The position numbers were made by a program, and so were the translations under genes. Shown here in pieces: positions 39,827 through 52,671 of a stretch of 64,000 nt of DNA (the stretch's first letter is position 1; every line of letters starts with the position of its first letter). The notes under the pieces were generated by a model. It was given only the letters and a program-made list of their open reading frames with translations. It did not search any database and was not told where the DNA came from. Source of the DNA: Sipunculus nudus (taxonomy: Eukaryota; Annelida; Sipuncula; Golfingiida; Sipunculidae); assembly GCA_026874595.1 (NCBI GenBank), contig CM049310.1, forward strand, positions 31,065,558 to 31,129,557, given 5' to 3'.

Positions 39827-42800
39827 GTACCACGTACAAAAAAAGGTGGCTAAAATCGTTTTAGGCCGCACACGGAAAGAAAATATTTTTAATTACAAAA
39901 CTGTCGTGCAGAAAGAACAAGGATAAACTCAGTCCACTGTAAACGCAAACTGGTTCCGGTGCGGGTATGAAATTAAGAAAAGATATTATTTTGGTTTTAC
40001 TGACCTTCTGGCTGTTTCTAGCGAACACCAATGCCGTACAGCATTCAACACTGTATTTCATGCCCCGTGTTCATATGTCACAGACCACCGATCACACATC
40101 ATGTGGTCAGCCCATTTGAAACAGAGGCAAAAGTACCGGCGGACTCATGCGACCAAAAATCGATCTGGTGACACGATTTGTTGTTAGGCCATGCCAAATA
40201 TATTAATTGTTTTACGAGGAATAAGTGGGGAAAGCGGACGACTTATTTTATTCATATTTCGATGTATAAAACATTGGAACTCACCAATGCGTCAGGGAAA
40301 ATGCAAAATATTACTATATCGAGAGATACATGCTTTTCATATTTTATTAAACTCATGAAAGTTAATAAAGAAGGGCCACATAAGACTACATACAGGTATG
40401 CATTTTAATGTCAAGTATCTAGCTTCTGCAAACCTGCAAAAAAAGTTATAGGGTCCCTAGTGAAGCTTCTATGTACGAAATCATAGGGATATCGGGTACT
40501 TTGTATAGCTTTAAATGCTAAAAAGTGCATGTTCAGACCTTTCGTACAAGCCCATATACATATTAATTACTTTTAAGGTGACAGAGTCATTGGCCTAAAG
40601 GTCTCTTCATAAGTCGGCCAAACTAAAATTCTGATTTTTTTCCAACTTGCTCACTTTGACGCTAGATATGATATTTTTTGCAAGAGCAGATCCTAAGCAA
40701 ACCTCATTAAATAAACATCCTAATACCTATAATTTGTGAAAATAACCTTGGAATTTTGGTATTTAGGGACAATTAACCCTTTTTAGAGCACTTTTGCCAA
40801 CGTGGCTCCCGGACTAAACGATAAATTCCCTCCATGGCATATGGCACAGACAGCTACCATAGCAAGCAACATAGCAAGTTGGCCGCAATGCCACAGACGG
40901 TAAGTGGTCGACTCCCTGTTGTCCTGAATAAATGTTTTCGTCATCTGATGACTCGGAATTGTCATCTTTGTAGTTTCGTTACGGACACGGGAACCTTGTG
41001 TTCTGCAGTGTTCATATAGATGATTTTGAAGAATTTGTGTCAGCTGGACGATTACTAGAAAGTCGAGTCCAGCTGAACGATATCCAGATAGAGGAGTACA
41101 GGTTAATACTCCGGTTAATACTATCTTTTTGAGAGGATGTCGCTTCGACGACTTTGGGGAAAAGGACGCCAATTGTGGATTATATATGATATTATCAGCA
41201 ATATTTATTAAACTGTGCCAATAAATATTTTATGTAATCGAGTTTTGTTTGTCTGCTTTTGTGTATACAACTCACGAAAGCCTATAGGCGATCGTGTTGG
41301 CACCCCACGTGGGGTTGACATCTGAAATAATATGCTATTTTTTTCCGAACTAATACACTATAACGTCAAAAAAAACGTGGTTTTGTGAAGAGATAAATAT
41401 AACAAACATCTATAAGATCACTGATTTTCATAAAAATGTCAAAGTTTCGATTATCACACCTTAAATGAGCTTAGACTCTTTCCCTTAAATAGCTGTGTAT
41501 CCTTGAATATTAAAGTATTCACTGAACGGATGACAAGTCTAAATTCTAATCCATGTAAAAATCTAATCACCTGGTCAACGTCTTGGGACCCCCTTATTTT
41601 CTTCATTTCTGAAGCGTGTCGATTTGTTATTGAGAAAGAGGGGGGGGGGGGGCAGTACTCCTGAGTTGTTTACTCCTAATAGAAATACAGCGCCATTTAA
41701 TAATCGCATTGTTGTAGTTATGTACACACTATTATAACTCACGTATACATCACCATAGTAACGTTCGTGAAAAAGTCCTGTTTTTTTTTTTTTTTTTTTT
41801 TTACTTTTTAGGGGTGTGACAAAGGTTCACTCAATATATGATTGCATTGGTAGCAAAAACCATGAAAACTAAATGGATAAATTAAATACGTGTGGTGTTA
41901 CTTTGTGTACATTTGTACATATAGATTATTTTCATCATGAGTCATGACAGTCTGACGTTAAATCCGACAGGGCGTGATTTCTAATAATTGCTAATGTTTC
42001 AAGTTACTTAAATTAATTATTACAACTTGCGCTGTATAAATGAATTCATTTGTGAAGGCGAGGTCGGGAACTCGATGTTCTGATCCGGACAGATTCGTTA
42101 CACCTTGTGTACAGTCCTTAGTCAATGGACCAGAGATATTTCATATTTTGTTACAATTTCGACCGAAAGCCCGCGAATTCTTAAAGTTGTTGATGTTTAT
42201 TAAGCTATTTCAATCCTCTATCATTCTGGTACATAACATTGTCTATATAATTGAATTCAGTGTAAAGGTTGAGACGTTGATGTATTGACACGAAATTATA
42301 CAGATTATAGACAATAGGCTACAGATATTCAATATTTTGTTCCACTGTGGGACCTGCGGGCCTATGAATAATTAACTCTCAAACATTTTTTGTTTATTTG
42401 TTTTATTTGTCACTTCAATGTTTGTATGTTGCATTAAATGCCACTCTAATGTACAGACTATTATGTCACACGAAAACGCGGGGTGTGTTCAAATTATACA
42501 AATCTGTTTGTCGTCCAAAGAATCATGTTTGTTGTTGACTAGATGTCGTAAAAAATTTTTGTACCGGGGACAGAAGTAGAAACTCTTTAATCGCCTATAT
42601 CAGAAGCTGAGCTAAAAATCTAATATAATAACAAAAGGAGATAAAGGTATTAAATAGTCAATACACAATTAGTTGCTGGAAATATTTTGGGAATATTGGG
42701 GGGGGGGGGGGCTGCGCGGGGCCGGTTTTGACCCGCAGCCGTACGGTTGACCAAAGAACTTATAAGCAGAGAAGTAACATTTAAAACTAGAATACGGGTA

Positions 42801-42888
42801 GTCGACAAGCGACTACGTGTGTCCGCCAAAATCAGAGTAGCACGGGTGAAGTGAGGCATGGATTGAGTGGCAAGGGGAAATAGAGTTA
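39827..42888. other. No confident gene; weak ORF and degenerate repeats
   Basis: A 129-codon minus-strand ORF (40783-41172) contains one hydrophobic stretch (LAMLLAMVAVCAICHGG) but no recognised domain, no splice support and no paralogue in the window; I give it low credence. About 42060-42480 contains two or three degenerate ~200-bp units sharing 'tttcatattttgtt'-like and 'gcgggcctatgaataatt'-like motifs. Homopolymers: T22 at 41781-41802, G13 at 41640-41652, G14 at 42698-42711. Confidence 0.4.
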
Positions 42889-44391
42889 AGCCCCGTTCCC
42901 ACTTTCACGAATTTGACGCCGAATCGCCACGAACTTACATCAATAAAATTCGTAGGGACGTCGTGGGAGTGTCGTAGATGATGTCTTGAACATTCGGTAA
43001 TTTTCGTAGCGAGGTCTTGAGCACTCAGAATTCGTGGCGCTATTTTTGAAATGTTCAAAAATTAAGCTTTGTCGTCACAAGTCGTAGCTAAGTCGTAACA
43101 GATTCTTGGTAAGTCGTATGAGAGTCTTCATAATTCTTGTAAATTCGTGATGTAAAACAATGTCACGAATGCTCACGATGGACAATGACATCGACACGAC
43201 TTCAACACGACTACAATACGACTACCACAAGAACCTCTCAAGAGAGAGTCACGTTCATAAAGCCCCTTCCTACTTCCACGAATTTGGTGACGAATCATCA
43301 AGAACTGACATCAAAATGTAAAGAACAATTTTATTTTCTTAGTGATTTTTAACTTTTTACAAACAAATGAGGAATAAGGTTTAGAAGTAAGAACACTGTG
43401 TAGATTTGTAGATTTGTTTTAAAGAAGATTTGTATTGTGGTTATTGGTTCCAACTAAATTTGAACTAAAATAATTTGAAGAAGCTGAATCAAATTACGTT
43501 ACCTTTGTAATTTGTAACTTCTTTGTAAACAAGCAAGGAAGTTTTTGCAGTGAATAAACCATGTAGTTTCGTTAATTTGTTTTAAAGATTTTTTTATCGT
43601 GGATATTGGTTGACAAAATAAATTTGAACCAAAACAGTTTAAAGAAGCTGAATATATTTTACAGTTTCGTCATACTTAAACATATGGTCAATATAATAAA
43701 TCATGAATTTCCTATTTCACTATGGGAGAATAAACTGAGCCTAACACAAATTGATGTTAACAGAATCTTATATCACATTGAGAGCTGAATCAATAAGATA
43801 TTTTAACCAATATTTTGAGAATACAGACATTTTACATCCGATTAAGACGGTCGTCTACTTGGACTTAAAGAAGTTAACGTCGTATTTGCCACAACATAAA
43901 TAAGTTTGTAATTGTCTAATTACTCAAATAAAATGAGACATATATTATCAGTGTTTTAAACTGGATAACTTTTGTCAAATTAAAATATCTGGAGAAGTTG
44001 AGTAAAGTGTTGTTATGGTGTCCTTTTACTAATATCGTCTTCTTTGTGACATTACAATAGCTATATATCACATATACAGCTATCTAACAATCCGTAGCAA
44101 AATTGAATGATCGTAGGAGTATCGTCCACAAGTCGCAGATCAATCGTGGAAATATCGTACCAGTATCTTAGACGTCGTCACGGAGCCGAGAACATTCTTA
44201 AAAGTGGCCTGTCATATCGTGCTGGCTTCGTGTCACTGTCGTAGCCAATCGTACTGGTATCGTACTCCTTTCGTACAATATCGTGGTCGTGATGGAATTT
44301 TTATCACTCGACAGGCCGATTGGCCACGAATCGCCACGAATTAAACATCGTGGCGATTCGGCGTCAAATTCGTGAAAGTGGGAACGGGGCT
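42889..44391. mobile_element. PIF/Harbinger-like non-autonomous DNA transposon
   Basis: Terminal inverted repeats match perfectly for 44 bp, starting AGCCCCGTTCCCACTTTCAC at 42889 and its complement ending at 44391. They are flanked by the 3-bp direct repeat TTA (42886-42888 and 44392-44394). A TWA target duplication with this style of terminus is typical of PIF/Harbinger elements. Subterminal regions are full of short 'cgtag', 'tcgtac' and 'cacgac' motifs. No transposase or DDE motif is present, so movement would need an enzyme in trans. An internal second terminus-like sequence at 43261-43300 in direct orientation suggests a nested or partly duplicated copy. Perfect termini imply recent activity. 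Confidence 0.85.
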
Positions 44392-44419
44392 TTACATGTG
44401 TTACGTACATTTAGAATGG

Positions 44420-45400
44420 ATGTCTGCCACGTAAACATGATTGTAGGTGGCGCCACCTGTTATTTGAACGAGAAACTATCCAAGATGTATACACATGCAA
44501 AATTTCAGGTGGATTCAAAATTTTATCCCACAGCAGACAAACAGTTTGACGCTGTGCAAAGATTGCTGCAGGTGGCACCACCATTTTTGTGTATATTATA
44601 AAGCTATCAAAGGGCTACATTTGTGTATAATTTTTTTCCTGATTGTTCGAACAAGTCCGGAGATATAAGCATGGATGTCTACAGCGTGAACGTGTTTGTA
44701 GGTGGCGCCACCTGTCATAAAATCAAGAATGCTATGCGGGATGTATACGCATGCCGAATTTCAGGTAATTTGGTCAAACCACTGCAGAGATAGGAGTGAT
44801 TTAAACCCAAGGCAGACAAACAGATGGACGCTGTGCAAAGATGGCTGCAGGTGGCGCCACCATTTGGAGTACATTATAAAGCTATCCAAGGGCTACATTT
44901 GTGTAATTTTTTTTCCTGATTGGTCAAACGGTTCCCGAGATATGAGCTTGGATGTCTGCCGAATTTCAGGTAAGTTGGTCAAACCACTGCAGAGATATGA
45001 GTGATTTTAACCCAAGGCAGACAAACAGATGGACACTGTGCAAACATGGTTGCAGGTGGCGCCACCATTTATTGTGTATGTTATAAAGCTATCTAAGGGC
45101 TACATTTGTACAAAAAGATTTTCCTGATCGGTCAAACGGTTCCCGAGATATGTGGGTTTATGTGTGTAAACAGACGCTCAAACGGACGCTGGGCAGAGAG
45201 GAAAGGTCAGAGGTCAAGGCCAAATGGTTAGGCACCAGTTCACATGTGACCCGATAATTGGTGTAAGTTTCGGAAAAATCCGTCCAGGAGTCTCAAAGGA
45301 GTTCTCCGGAAACGAACGCGGCGGCGGCGGTGGCGGCGGAACCCGGTCAAAAACATAGTATCCGCAAAACTTTGTTTTGGCGGATACAATGAAGATAATT
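44420..45400 (+). repeat. Left arm of large inverted repeat
   Basis: Contains ~100-200-bp units, each with GGTGGCGCCACC or a one-base variant (44447, 44571, 44701, 44850, 45055) followed by 'aactatccaagatgtata'-like and 'catgcaaaatttcagg'-like text. It then has a GC-rich stretch around 45290-45345 with GCGGCGGCGGCGGTGGCGG. The same series in reverse order and orientation lies at 46675-47560. ORFs here are by-products. Confidence 0.85.
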
Positions 45401-45489
45401 TTGATCATAAAATGTTGCGGATGACGGAACAAATATTATAACTTTAACTGCGATCACTTGTAATCAGCTTATCAATCGCATACTTAGAA

Positions 45490-46424
45490 CGCGTTCATAG
45501 ATTAAAGCTCAGCATTTAATCACTCAGCCTCATTTAATGATTAATAAGTTACAACTGTTAAATGTTCCACACAATCAGGGGATCCGCAAGGATGCGTGCT
45601 TTCCCCGTTTTTTTTTCATAATTTATACCAATGATTTCCAGGCTACATCACAAAGATGTCTAATTTTGAAATATGCAGATGATACCGTAGTTGTTGGATT
45701 AATTTCCAGTTGTGATTAAAATAAATATCGAAAGGAAATTGGACAAGTAGTAACTTGGTGCAAAAGAATCATTACTAAATCTCTCAAAAACAAAGGAATT
45801 GATAATTGATTTTAGACAATGACCGACTTGTGGTTTAGAACAGAAGTATATAGAAATTGCACAACAGTACAAATATTTAGGGGTAGTATTATGTGACAGG
45901 CTTAAATGGGATAATAATGTTAACACAGTATGACGTAAAGGGAAACAGCATTTATACTTTCTAAGGAAACTGAAATCGTTTAATTTTATTAGTGAACTAC
46001 TTGGTTTATTATATTTTTCGATGGTCCAGAGTGTCATATCGTATGGATTGATATGCTAGATGGGAAATCTGACAGTTATTGGTCTTAATTTAGAGGACAA
46101 GAATTATTTATGAAAATAAAGTTATGAATATGATGAAAAAATGGTGGTAGGTAAAAGGTTTCTCAGTGATTATATTGTCTGGCTAAAATCAGGCCGAAGG
46201 CTGCAGTCTCTGAGATGCAGAACAAACAGGTACTCATATTCATTTGTACCGAATGCGATTAGATTGTTTAATGGATAGATAAATCAAAACATTATATAAC
46301 TACTTTTTCCTTTTTTTTTTCATTCTTATTTCTATTTTTGCATTGTGTCTTTGTTTTGCATTCAGCACTATTATATATGATAGCACCTGTTTTGGTATTC
46401 AATAAATCTTGTATCTTGTGATGC
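45490..46424 (+). mobile_element. Degraded LINE (non-LTR retrotransposon) reverse transcriptase and 3' end
   Basis: Conceptual translation across frameshifts gives the RT block GDPQGCVLSP, then IIYTNDF (about 45580-45635) and LKYADDTVVVGLI (about 45664-45702) with the catalytic YADD-type motif. Next come 'VVTWCKR' (about 45748-45770), 'YLRGV'-like and 'LKWD'-like remains, and a C-terminal 'GRRLQSLRCRTNRYSYSFVP'-like stretch (about 46195-46250). It ends in a short tail 'caataaatcttgtatcttgt' near 46398. The order matches the CR1/L2/Rex-type RT C-terminal half. Many stops and indels make it non-functional; the 5' part including the endonuclease is absent. It sits in the loop of the large inverted repeat. 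Confidence 0.8.
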
Positions 46425-46674
46425 TATCAATGAGAGGTTTCTTGTCCTTTTTCAATTAGCCAAGATTATGTATATTTTGGTATTGTTTGATAGTATATCA
46501 TATGATATTATTTGTGTATGAAAAAGTATTCTTAATATCTCTAATGTTCGTTAACATGTGTATAAAGTTTTTGTTTTTAACACTTTACTGTTTGATCTTA
46601 TAATGGTTGTATTTGTTTATAACAATATGTATATATGAAATAAAAAGGTGTATCAATTCATCTGAGCAAAACAG

Positions 46675-47560
46675 TAATTGTATCCACCAAATCAGTTTTG
46701 TGGATACTGTTTTACGCGGTTTCCACCGCCGCCGCCGCTTTCGTTTCCGGAGAACTCCTCTGAGACCCTTTGACCCATCTTTCCGAAACACAGGATAATT
46801 ATTGGGTCACATGTGAACTGGGGCCTAAAAAAGACTGGTGGCGCAACCTGCAATATTTTTCGTGCAGTATGAATCTGGGTGTCTTAGTGATAACAGCTAG
46901 CCAATATATAAGGAGTGGTTCGATGTGTTGGGCTAACATTGTGCATGTCCATAGATCTTGGATACCTCCATCTCGTACTCAAGACTGGTGGCGTCATCTG
47001 TAATCATATTTGCGTGGCAGCCATCGATGTGTTTGCAGGGGACTGAATTCACACATATCTCAGGAGTGGTTCAATTTATTGGTCTGACATTTGACATGTT
47101 TATCTATCTTGGAGAGTTTTCTCGTAGTCCAGACAGGTGCCGTAACCTACCATCCCATTTTCGTAAATACATTGAAGACCTTTACTCAGGAGTGGTTTGC
47201 CGTATTGGTCTGAAATTATGAATGTCCATAAAACGTTGATACCTCCATCTCGTACTCAAGACGAGTGGCGCCATCTATAATCATTTTCGCGTGTCGTCCA
47301 TCCATGCGTTTGCTTTTAGTGAAAATTGCTCTTATCTCAGATGTGGATGGATGTATCAGCCTGAAATTTTGCATGTTTATCCATCTTGCATAGCTTTGTT
47401 GAAGACCAGACAGGTGGCTCCACCTCCCGTTCCGTTTTTTTATGCATTTTTTCTCAGTAGCGGTTTGGTATCTCGGCCGGAAATTTAGCATGTTCATCCG
47501 TCTTGGGTAGATTTTTCATTTATGAGACTAGTGGCACCACCTGCAATCATCAAACTGCAT
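46675..47560 (-). repeat. Right arm of large inverted repeat
   Basis: The reverse complement of 46680-46830 aligns with 45225-45400: shared landmarks are the (GGC)n-rich block, 'ggagttctccggaaacgaa', and 'cagttcacatgtgaccc'. Further out, units with GGTGGCGCAACC (46837), GGTGGCGTCATC (46987), AGTGGCGCCATC (47263), GGTGGCTCCACC (47413) and AGTGGCACCACC (47530) mirror the left arm. The arms are clearly diverged, so the inversion is old. Confidence 0.85.
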
Positions 47561-48479
47561 GTCTACAGATCAAGGACAATGGCCGAAGAAGCAAATGGTT
47601 CAAACTACCTCATATTTTAGGGGAAGGAAGTAACATATATGTTCATAGCTTCTTGGTGTTCTCATATACTAGTATATGATCATATCTATTATAACTGAAA
47701 TAAGAAATGTCCTACAAATCCAATGATACAAAGACCTCACACATATGCTGAGGTTTGCAAAAGCTATGAGGCAAAAGACATGGTGAAGACGGTATTTAAA
47801 CCTTAGATTTGCGTGGACATGAATGTTGATTGTGTCAGTTTGCATAATTTTGAAGCTATTAAATATGCACAAAAATTGTGCTGAAAGATGTTTTAACCAG
47901 TTCAGACCCAATATTGTGCCTAAATCCTTCAAATATGCCTTTGGCACCAAGTGTCCGTAAAAATGTCAATTTTTTTAACAACAACAAAATTAGGGATTTC
48001 GAGAATTAACACCTGTAACTTCTCTACCTTCAAACTGTATGATTATGTAGCTTATTCTCATCCAATTCAATTGATGCTTAAATTAAGCAACGATTATAAT
48101 AATGTATATTAAGAAATTTATAGTCCGTAAACCAATGCAAAGTCATTTCATAAAAATATTTCAAAATTGAGTACTTGGTGTGTTAAAAATTTATTTTTCA
48201 GCTTTATGTTTGAAAACACCCTGACATGAATGAAGGACACCTCAAGGAAGAAAACTAGAAGGGTTCGAATACTCGTAGGGGTGGTAGGGAAGGTTTTCAC
48301 TTTCTGGCCCATGGACTACTTGTCCATTTTGGGGGGAATTACTTTAACAAGGCCTACAGGCCCTGGCGAACCTGTGCATTGGGAAATACACCAGGTATAA
48401 TGCTTCAATGCTGGTATATTACTTCTCATGTATATGAACAATGCAAGTACTAAACATTATGAATAAGAAACAATAACAC
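47561..48479. other. No recognisable feature
   Basis: Unique-looking AT-rich sequence. A 93-codon minus-strand ORF at 47669-47950 has no recognisable motif and no splice context. Confidence 0.5.
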
Positions 48480-48760
48480 AAACATCACTGCTGAAATTCT
48501 GGCATGGGTGCATACAACACAAAAATGATTGTGGCTGGCACCACCAGTCTTGTATACGACAAAGCTATTCGATATGTATATATATGCCCAATTTCAGGCT
48601 GATATATCAAGTTCCTCTGTAGAAATAAGCAGGCATATACACTGTGCAAAAGTCATTGTAGGTGGCGACACCTGTCTTGTGAACGAGAAAGCCATCAAAG
48701 ACACATAGAAAGGTCAAAATATCAGCCCAATACATCAAAATTACCTCAAGTCTGATGCAT
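48480..48760 (+). repeat. Dispersed repeat units with the GGTGGCGCCACC-type motif
   Basis: Two units related to those in the 44.4-45.1 kb arm: 'tggcaccaccagtcttgta' near 48538 and 'ggtggcgacacctgtcttg' near 48662. Each is followed by 'aaagctatc'-like and 'atttcagg'-like text. Confidence 0.7.
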
Positions 48761-48779
48761 GGGGCTGACCAGGCTTAGG

Positions 48780-49380
48780 TGAGAAAGGCAGTTGCCCCGA
48801 GTGAACTGTGACAAATTTGCTGGCTCAGGCTACTGCACTGAGTGAACTCATGACCTGCAACTGGCTAGACTGAGTGAACTCTTGACTTGTTGCATAATCT
48901 GACACAGTTGGCAGTCTGCCAAAGCTATAAATAGATCAAGGCTGAATTTTTGTGCCAAATCTGATGCAGCGGGCAGTCTGCTAACACTATAAATAGAATG
49001 CAGCTACTGCACTGAGTGAAATCCTGACCCATGCCTGGCTGCACTGAGTGAACTTTTGACCTGTTGCCTAATCTGATACAGCTGGCAGTCTGCCAAAGCT
49101 ATAAACAGATCGAGACTGACCTCTAGCCTGTTGCCAAGTCTGAAATAGTAGCCACACCATTGCATGAGCTCATGCAGGGGCCCTGCCCTGAGGGGCATGA
49201 CACCCATGAGGTGATCACATGGTGCCCATGAGGTGTTCACATGTCGCCCATGAGGTGATCACATGTCACCCATGAGGTGTTCACATGCCTTGTGCTTGGC
49301 TGCACTGATTGAACTCTTGACCTAAATCTGGCTGCACTGAATGAACTCTTGATCTGTTGCCAAATCTTAAACAGTTGGCA
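48780..49380 (+). repeat. Degenerate tandem repeats and 22-bp minisatellite
   Basis: The phrases 'gcactgagtgaactc', 'ttgcctaatctgatacag' and 'ggcagtctgccaaagctat' alternate several times at ~70-130-bp spacing. Inside lies a 4-copy minisatellite at 49201-49288 built on 'cccatgaggtg' followed by 'atcacatg' or 'ttcacatg', period ~22 bp. The minus-strand ORFs here reflect the repeat. Confidence 0.8.
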
Positions 49381-49398
49381 GTTTCTCAACCTATTTAA

Positions 49399-49664
49399 CC
49401 CTTTACTGTTTACATTTATTTTAGATTTCCGACAAATTCTAACACTATATATATTTACACTAACAGCCATATCTTTTCAAGCTTTTTTTGTATCCTTATC
49501 AAATTTTCAACAGTTCCCACTAAGAGGGTTTGCTGAAGATTAATGAAAATCATTGAAACTTAGAAATAATATGCAATATTTTTGTCCTGAAAGAATCTAT
49601 ACATATCATGGCATTCTAGTTGCCCATTTAGAGTGCTCTTTAGTGGCTTATAAACAGTAAAGGG
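49399..49664. mobile_element. piggyBac-type MITE (266 bp)
   Basis: Inverted termini CCCTTTACTGTTTA (49399-49412) and TAAACAGTAAAGGG (49651-49664) are flanked on both sides by TTAA (49395-49398 and 49665-49668). A TTAA duplication with termini starting CCC is the hallmark of the piggyBac superfamily. The interior has no coding capacity. Exact termini and target site suggest it is fairly young. Confidence 0.8.
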
Positions 49665-50039
49665 TTAAAGATACAGACAATATCTTGGAGTGTTGGTGAA
49701 TCTGTTTACACATACTGAAAGACTTTGGCTAAAATGCTTTTTTTTCTCAAGCTGACATATTCATAAACTTTTTTATCAAAATATATAGAATAATAAAAGA
49801 TGCAGTTCTTTCATTGTTAAAGGTCCAATAATTCTGCCAAAAATTATTCAAGTAAACTTGAACAAAAACAGAAGTTATAATTGAAACAATAATTTTGTAG
49901 AAGAACAGTTTTGCAGTCCTCAGTTTGAAAAAGACATAATAGTGGCCATAAGACCAACAAAAGCTTTTCTGATATGATTGAAAGAACCATGTCCTAGGAT
50001 AATTCTTTTGAAAAATTGAACGATTCAACTTGACAGTTT

Positions 50040-52325
50040 CATCATAAACATTTTAAGCTTAAAGAGGCTAAAATTATGAGGTTTTTGCCCATAAAAACAG
50101 GTCAATGTAGGTGGCACCACAAAATCTGCAACTTCAAATATGAGTCATACGACCAACATTTGCACAATACTTGGTAATGCTAGCTTCTGTCATTTCTGAG
50201 ATTACTTTGTCAGTATGCTTACTTGGCCAAATGACTGTTCAAAATCATGTAACTCCACTAAAATTCATCAAATGCAAACCATTTGAACAAACTTGAGAGG
50301 GCTTGCCACTGGGATCATTTCTGCAAAATATTGAACAATTTGGCTGGACCGTTTACAAGAAGACTTTTAAAGGTTTTCAGCTTTTTCCCTATAAAATCTA
50401 AGTAAACGCAGATAGCAAAAAAATAAGCTGAATCCCACAACATTTGATATGTGACAGATTATTCCATAAAATCTGGGGATGGCAGCTCCTGCCATTCCTG
50501 AGAAATTATGGGTCAATGTACAGATGACCAATGACCCCCGTACAAAAAAAGGTCAATGCAGGTGGCGCCACCAATACCTGAATTTCATATATGACTCATG
50601 TGACCAATATTGGCATAAAATTTGGTGATGATAGCTCCGGCCGTTTCTGAGACTGTCATTTTAGTATGTTTTGTTGACAGATGACTAAGTTCAACTTCCT
50701 GTAACTTGGCCAAAATTCACCACACTTGAACCATTCAAACAAACTTGAGAAAGATGGTATAAAAGATTGTTTCTGTGAAATATTGAACAATTTGGCTTTA
50801 TCTTTTTGGAGGAAAAGATTTTTTAAGGTTTTTTACCTTTTTCTCTATAAAATCTAAGAAAATGCAGAGTTTTTCAGATAGCTAATTTTTTGCATTAAAT
50901 TTCATGATGCTAGCTCCAGTCTTTTTGAAATGGTATGGGTTAACGTACAGACAGCGGACGCCGCCACACCATCGCATTAGCTCACAGGTTCGCTAAAAAT
51001 TACTACAGATGCATATTGAATGCAAAATTATAATACAGATACATCTCACTGAAGGCAAAATCTTGAATTAAGTTGAGTATGGATACCTATTATTTATAAT
51101 CCATGTACCGCCGGCTTTATATACCCACAGAGAGCTGTATACCTGTGATTGTAAACAGTGCCTGGCATGAGGAATATCTAAAATCATAAATCTACATTTT
51201 TTAAAAGCTTTTAAAAAACATTCTTGTCAATATTAACCATAGATAACCTGAAATCTAAATGTCTAGAGGCATGATGTAATGGATGCTGATAACCAGGTGC
51301 CAGGCTAGAGGTATCTGCTTCACACAGCTTACATATATGGTAAAATGACTAAATTCAATCTTTGGAACCACAAAAGACAATTATTATAAGAATTATTCAG
51401 GGGATTATTCTTGTAAAATATTAAACAAATTTGCCTCAGTGGACTCAGTCAAAAAACGTTTTACAGGTTTTTAACTCATATGGGAAAATACAGCAAAATG
51501 GCTAATTAAGTTATGCTTCTCATAACTCAGCCAAAAATCACTGAACCAAAACCATTTGAGCAAACTTGAATTATCAACATCTAAGGATAATTAATGTGTG
51601 AGATTTAAGAATTTGGCCCAGTGGTTTTTGAGAAGGAGATTTTTGTAGCCACTTAGCTAAGATGGGCTGTTATGGCATCTGACTAAATTCAGCTTCCCAT
51701 AACTTAGCCAAAAGTCACTGAACTGAGACCATTTGAACAAACTTCAGAAAGCACTACCCTAGGATCATTTCTGTGCGATATTGAACAATTTGGCCATTTC
51801 GTTTCAGAGAAGAAGTTATTTGTAGCTGTCAGTATGATACGGGCACTGATGACCCCGTACAAAAAAGGCCGATGCAGGTGGCGCCACCAATACCTCAATT
51901 TTAGATATGACTCATGTGACCAACATTGGCATAAAATTTGGTGATGATAGCTCAAGCCGTTTCTAAGATTGTAATTTTAGTATGCTTTTTTGGACAGATG
52001 ACTAAGTTCAACTGCCTGTAACTCGGCCAAAAATCACGAACTTAAACCATTCGAACAAACTTGAGAGAGATTGTTCCAGGAATCATTTCTGTAAAATATT
52101 GGACAATTTGGCTGAACAGATTCAGGGAAGATTTTTTAAGCTTTTTTAGCTTTTTCCCTATAAAATCTAAGAAAATGCAGTTAGCCAAAAAATAAGCAAA
52201 ATCCGACAGTTTTTTAGATGACTAATTTTATGCATAAAATTTCGTGATGCTAATTCTTGCCGTTTTCAAGATAGTATGGGTAAACGTACAGACGACGGAC
52301 GACGGACGACGCCACACCATCGCAA
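50040..52325 (+). repeat. Family of degenerate long tandem or dispersed repeats
   Basis: A series of phrases recurs in the same order several times: 'accatttgaacaaacttgag', 'atcatttctg', 'aaatattgaacaatttggc', 'ctttttccctataaaatcta', then 'ggtggcgccaccaatacc' and 'ttggcataaaatttggtgatg'. Instances begin near 50275, 50715, 51410, 51545, 51725 and 52030. Two units end in 'gtacagac(g/a)gcgga' and 'gacgacgccacaccatcgca' (50950-50985 and 52280-52322), a tail common in bivalve repeats as I recall them. The stretch 51000-51400 between them is unassigned. Confidence 0.75.
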
Positions 52326-52671
52326 CATTTTCTATAATTTACAACATTCTTACCTGATCTTCAGTGTATATCACTCAGATATACACTAAAAATATTTATG
52401 TCCCTAAGGGGAACTGTATAACATTAACAGTTAAAGAATTCATTAGAACGACTTCACTGTCCACCACTACATATAAATATATGATTTAGGATTAAGTCTT
52501 CTAAAAACGTCGATAAAAGCTATTTTTTATCAAACGTATACAAATTGAGCATTACTGACCTATTTTTGGCATGTTCATAATAATATAGGAAATACATCGA
52601 GGAACATTTGTGCCAAATCTGAACAAAACAACAACAGCAGTTTTGATATTAGACAGTCACTTCAAGTGTAA

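Noticed and set aside
40783-41172. 129-codon minus-strand ORF with a hydrophobic stretch
   Set aside because: No recognisable domain, no splice or start context, and chance ORFs of this length are expected in 64 kb.
44320-45004. ORFs of 93-100 codons on the plus strand
   Set aside because: They lie in the palindrome-bearing repeat units and are broken in the mirrored arm.
49004-49470. Minus-strand ORFs of 77-78 codons
   Set aside because: They arise from the tandem repeats and share repeated phrases.
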